Assembly (NCBI GenBank): GCA_001872995.1
Contig: MNXO01000109.1
Span: 1-7,275, forward strand
Direction of reading: 5' to 3'
Source: Bacteroidetes bacterium CG2_30_32_10
GTDB taxonomy: Bacteria > Bacteroidota > Bacteroidia > Bacteroidales > CG2-30-32-10
DNA length: 7,275 nt
Shown here piece by piece: positions 6,784 through 7,275 of this stretch. The position numbers were made by a program, and so were the translations under genes. The stretch's first letter is position 1. Every line of letters begins with the position of its first letter. A model generated the notes under the pieces. That model did no database searches. It was given only the letters and a program-made list of their open reading frames with translations, and was not told the origin of the DNA.

Positions 6784-7275
6784 ATGAAAATAAAGAAACA
6801 TATTCCCAATGCTATTACCTGCTTAAATTTGCTCTTCGGGTGTTTTTCAATTGTTTATGCACTCAAAGGAAATCTTGTGTTTGCCTCCTACTTTATTGCA
6901 ATAGCTGCCATTTTCGACTTTCTAGATGGAATGGCTGCAAGAGTTTTAAAAGCGTATTCGGCTATTGGAAAAGAATTAGACTCTTTAGCAGATATGGTTT
7001 CGTTTGGTGTTGCCCCTGGAGTGATTGTTTTTCAATTGCTACAATCAGGTTACAACTTGCCAATACTTATTTTATTTGGCAAAACAAATATAATTCCTTT
7101 TATTGCCTTTCTCATTCCTATTTTATCGGCAATTCGCTTGGCAAAATTTAATTTAGATACCCGACAAACAGAATCATTTATTGGCTTACCTGTTCCAGCC
7201 AATGCATTATTTTTTGCATCTTTTCCTTTAATCATAATACATTTTAAGGAGATGTGTTCTTGTATGCACGCTTAT
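6784..7275 (+). CDS. pssA: CDP-diacylglycerol-serine O-phosphatidyltransferase (partial, 3' end cut)
   Basis: The frame opens with ATG at 6784 and is still open at the window edge, giving 164 residues of an enzyme usually about 230-250 long. It transfers phosphatidyl from CDP-diacylglycerol to serine, making phosphatidylserine, the precursor of phosphatidylethanolamine, in the inner membrane. The CDP-alcohol phosphotransferase signature DG-x2-AR-x8-G-x3-D-x3-D is complete: Asp48-Gly49, Ala52-Arg53, Gly62, Asp66, Asp70. The PssA subtype is indicated by the opening IPNAITCLNLLFGC, by SFGVAPG at 73-79, by RLAKFN at 118-123 and by FIGLPVPANAL at 132-142. Membrane helices surround these motifs. 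Only 15 bases separate it from the preceding membrane-protein gene and no promoter is seen there, so co-transcription is likely. Confidence 0.93.
   Translation, partial: MKIKKHIPNAITCLNLLFGCFSIVYALKGNLVFASYFIAIAAIFDFLDGMAARVLKAYSAIGKELDSLADMVSFGVAPGVIVFQLLQSGYNLPILILFGKTNIIPFIAFLIPILSAIRLAKFNLDTRQTESFIGLPVPANALFFASFPLIIIHFKEMCSCMHAY

Noticed and set aside
6840..7151. 103-residue plus-strand open frame
   Set aside because: It is an out-of-frame shadow of pssA, whose own frame carries the complete CDP-alcohol phosphotransferase signature.

Overview
The window looks like chromosomal DNA from a member of the Bacteroidota. It is AT-rich throughout. The secreted peptidase ends in a type IX secretion (T9SS) type A sorting domain. 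Several start sites sit behind the Bacteroidota -7 promoter element TAnnTTTG, leaders mostly lack a Shine-Dalgarno sequence, and the tRNA gene does not encode its CCA end. The sequence does not resolve genus or order.

Layout from left to right. (1) 1-227 is the 5' edge of an insertion sequence: the first 30 codons of an IS5-like transposase on the minus strand, about 120 bases of leader, and a probable terminal inverted repeat. (2) 228-359 has no intact gene; it holds a 15-codon minus-strand ORF that reads like a signal peptide and may be the remnant of a gene cut by the insertion. (3) 360-1391 (minus) encodes the most unusual protein here. It is a 343-residue actin/ParM-type ATPase fold whose motifs appear in permuted order, with the phosphate-1 loop (DIGNSTTR) at the C terminus instead of the N terminus. 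(4) 1499-3586 (plus) is a two-gene unit, lemA followed after 12 bases by a secreted C10 cysteine peptidase with a T9SS sorting domain, ended by a strong hairpin. (5) 3642-3725 (minus) is tRNA-Leu(CAA) with its own promoter, converging on that hairpin. (6) 3803-5143 (minus) encodes a PIN-PhoH ATPase. (7) 5227-7275 (plus) carries a multi-spanning GT-C-type glycosyltransferase candidate followed after 15 bases by pssA (phosphatidylserine synthase), which runs off the end of the window.

Most of the genes are ordinary envelope, secretion, RNA and lipid functions, arranged as divergent pairs: actin-like/lemA and phoH/GT-C. The phoH/GT-C intergenic region contains a perfect palindrome made of two back-to-back -7 elements. 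The best candidate for something undescribed is the circularly permuted actin-like protein, which also lacks the usual aspartate of its phosphate-2 loop. No DNA-binding partner or centromere-like repeats are visible beside it.
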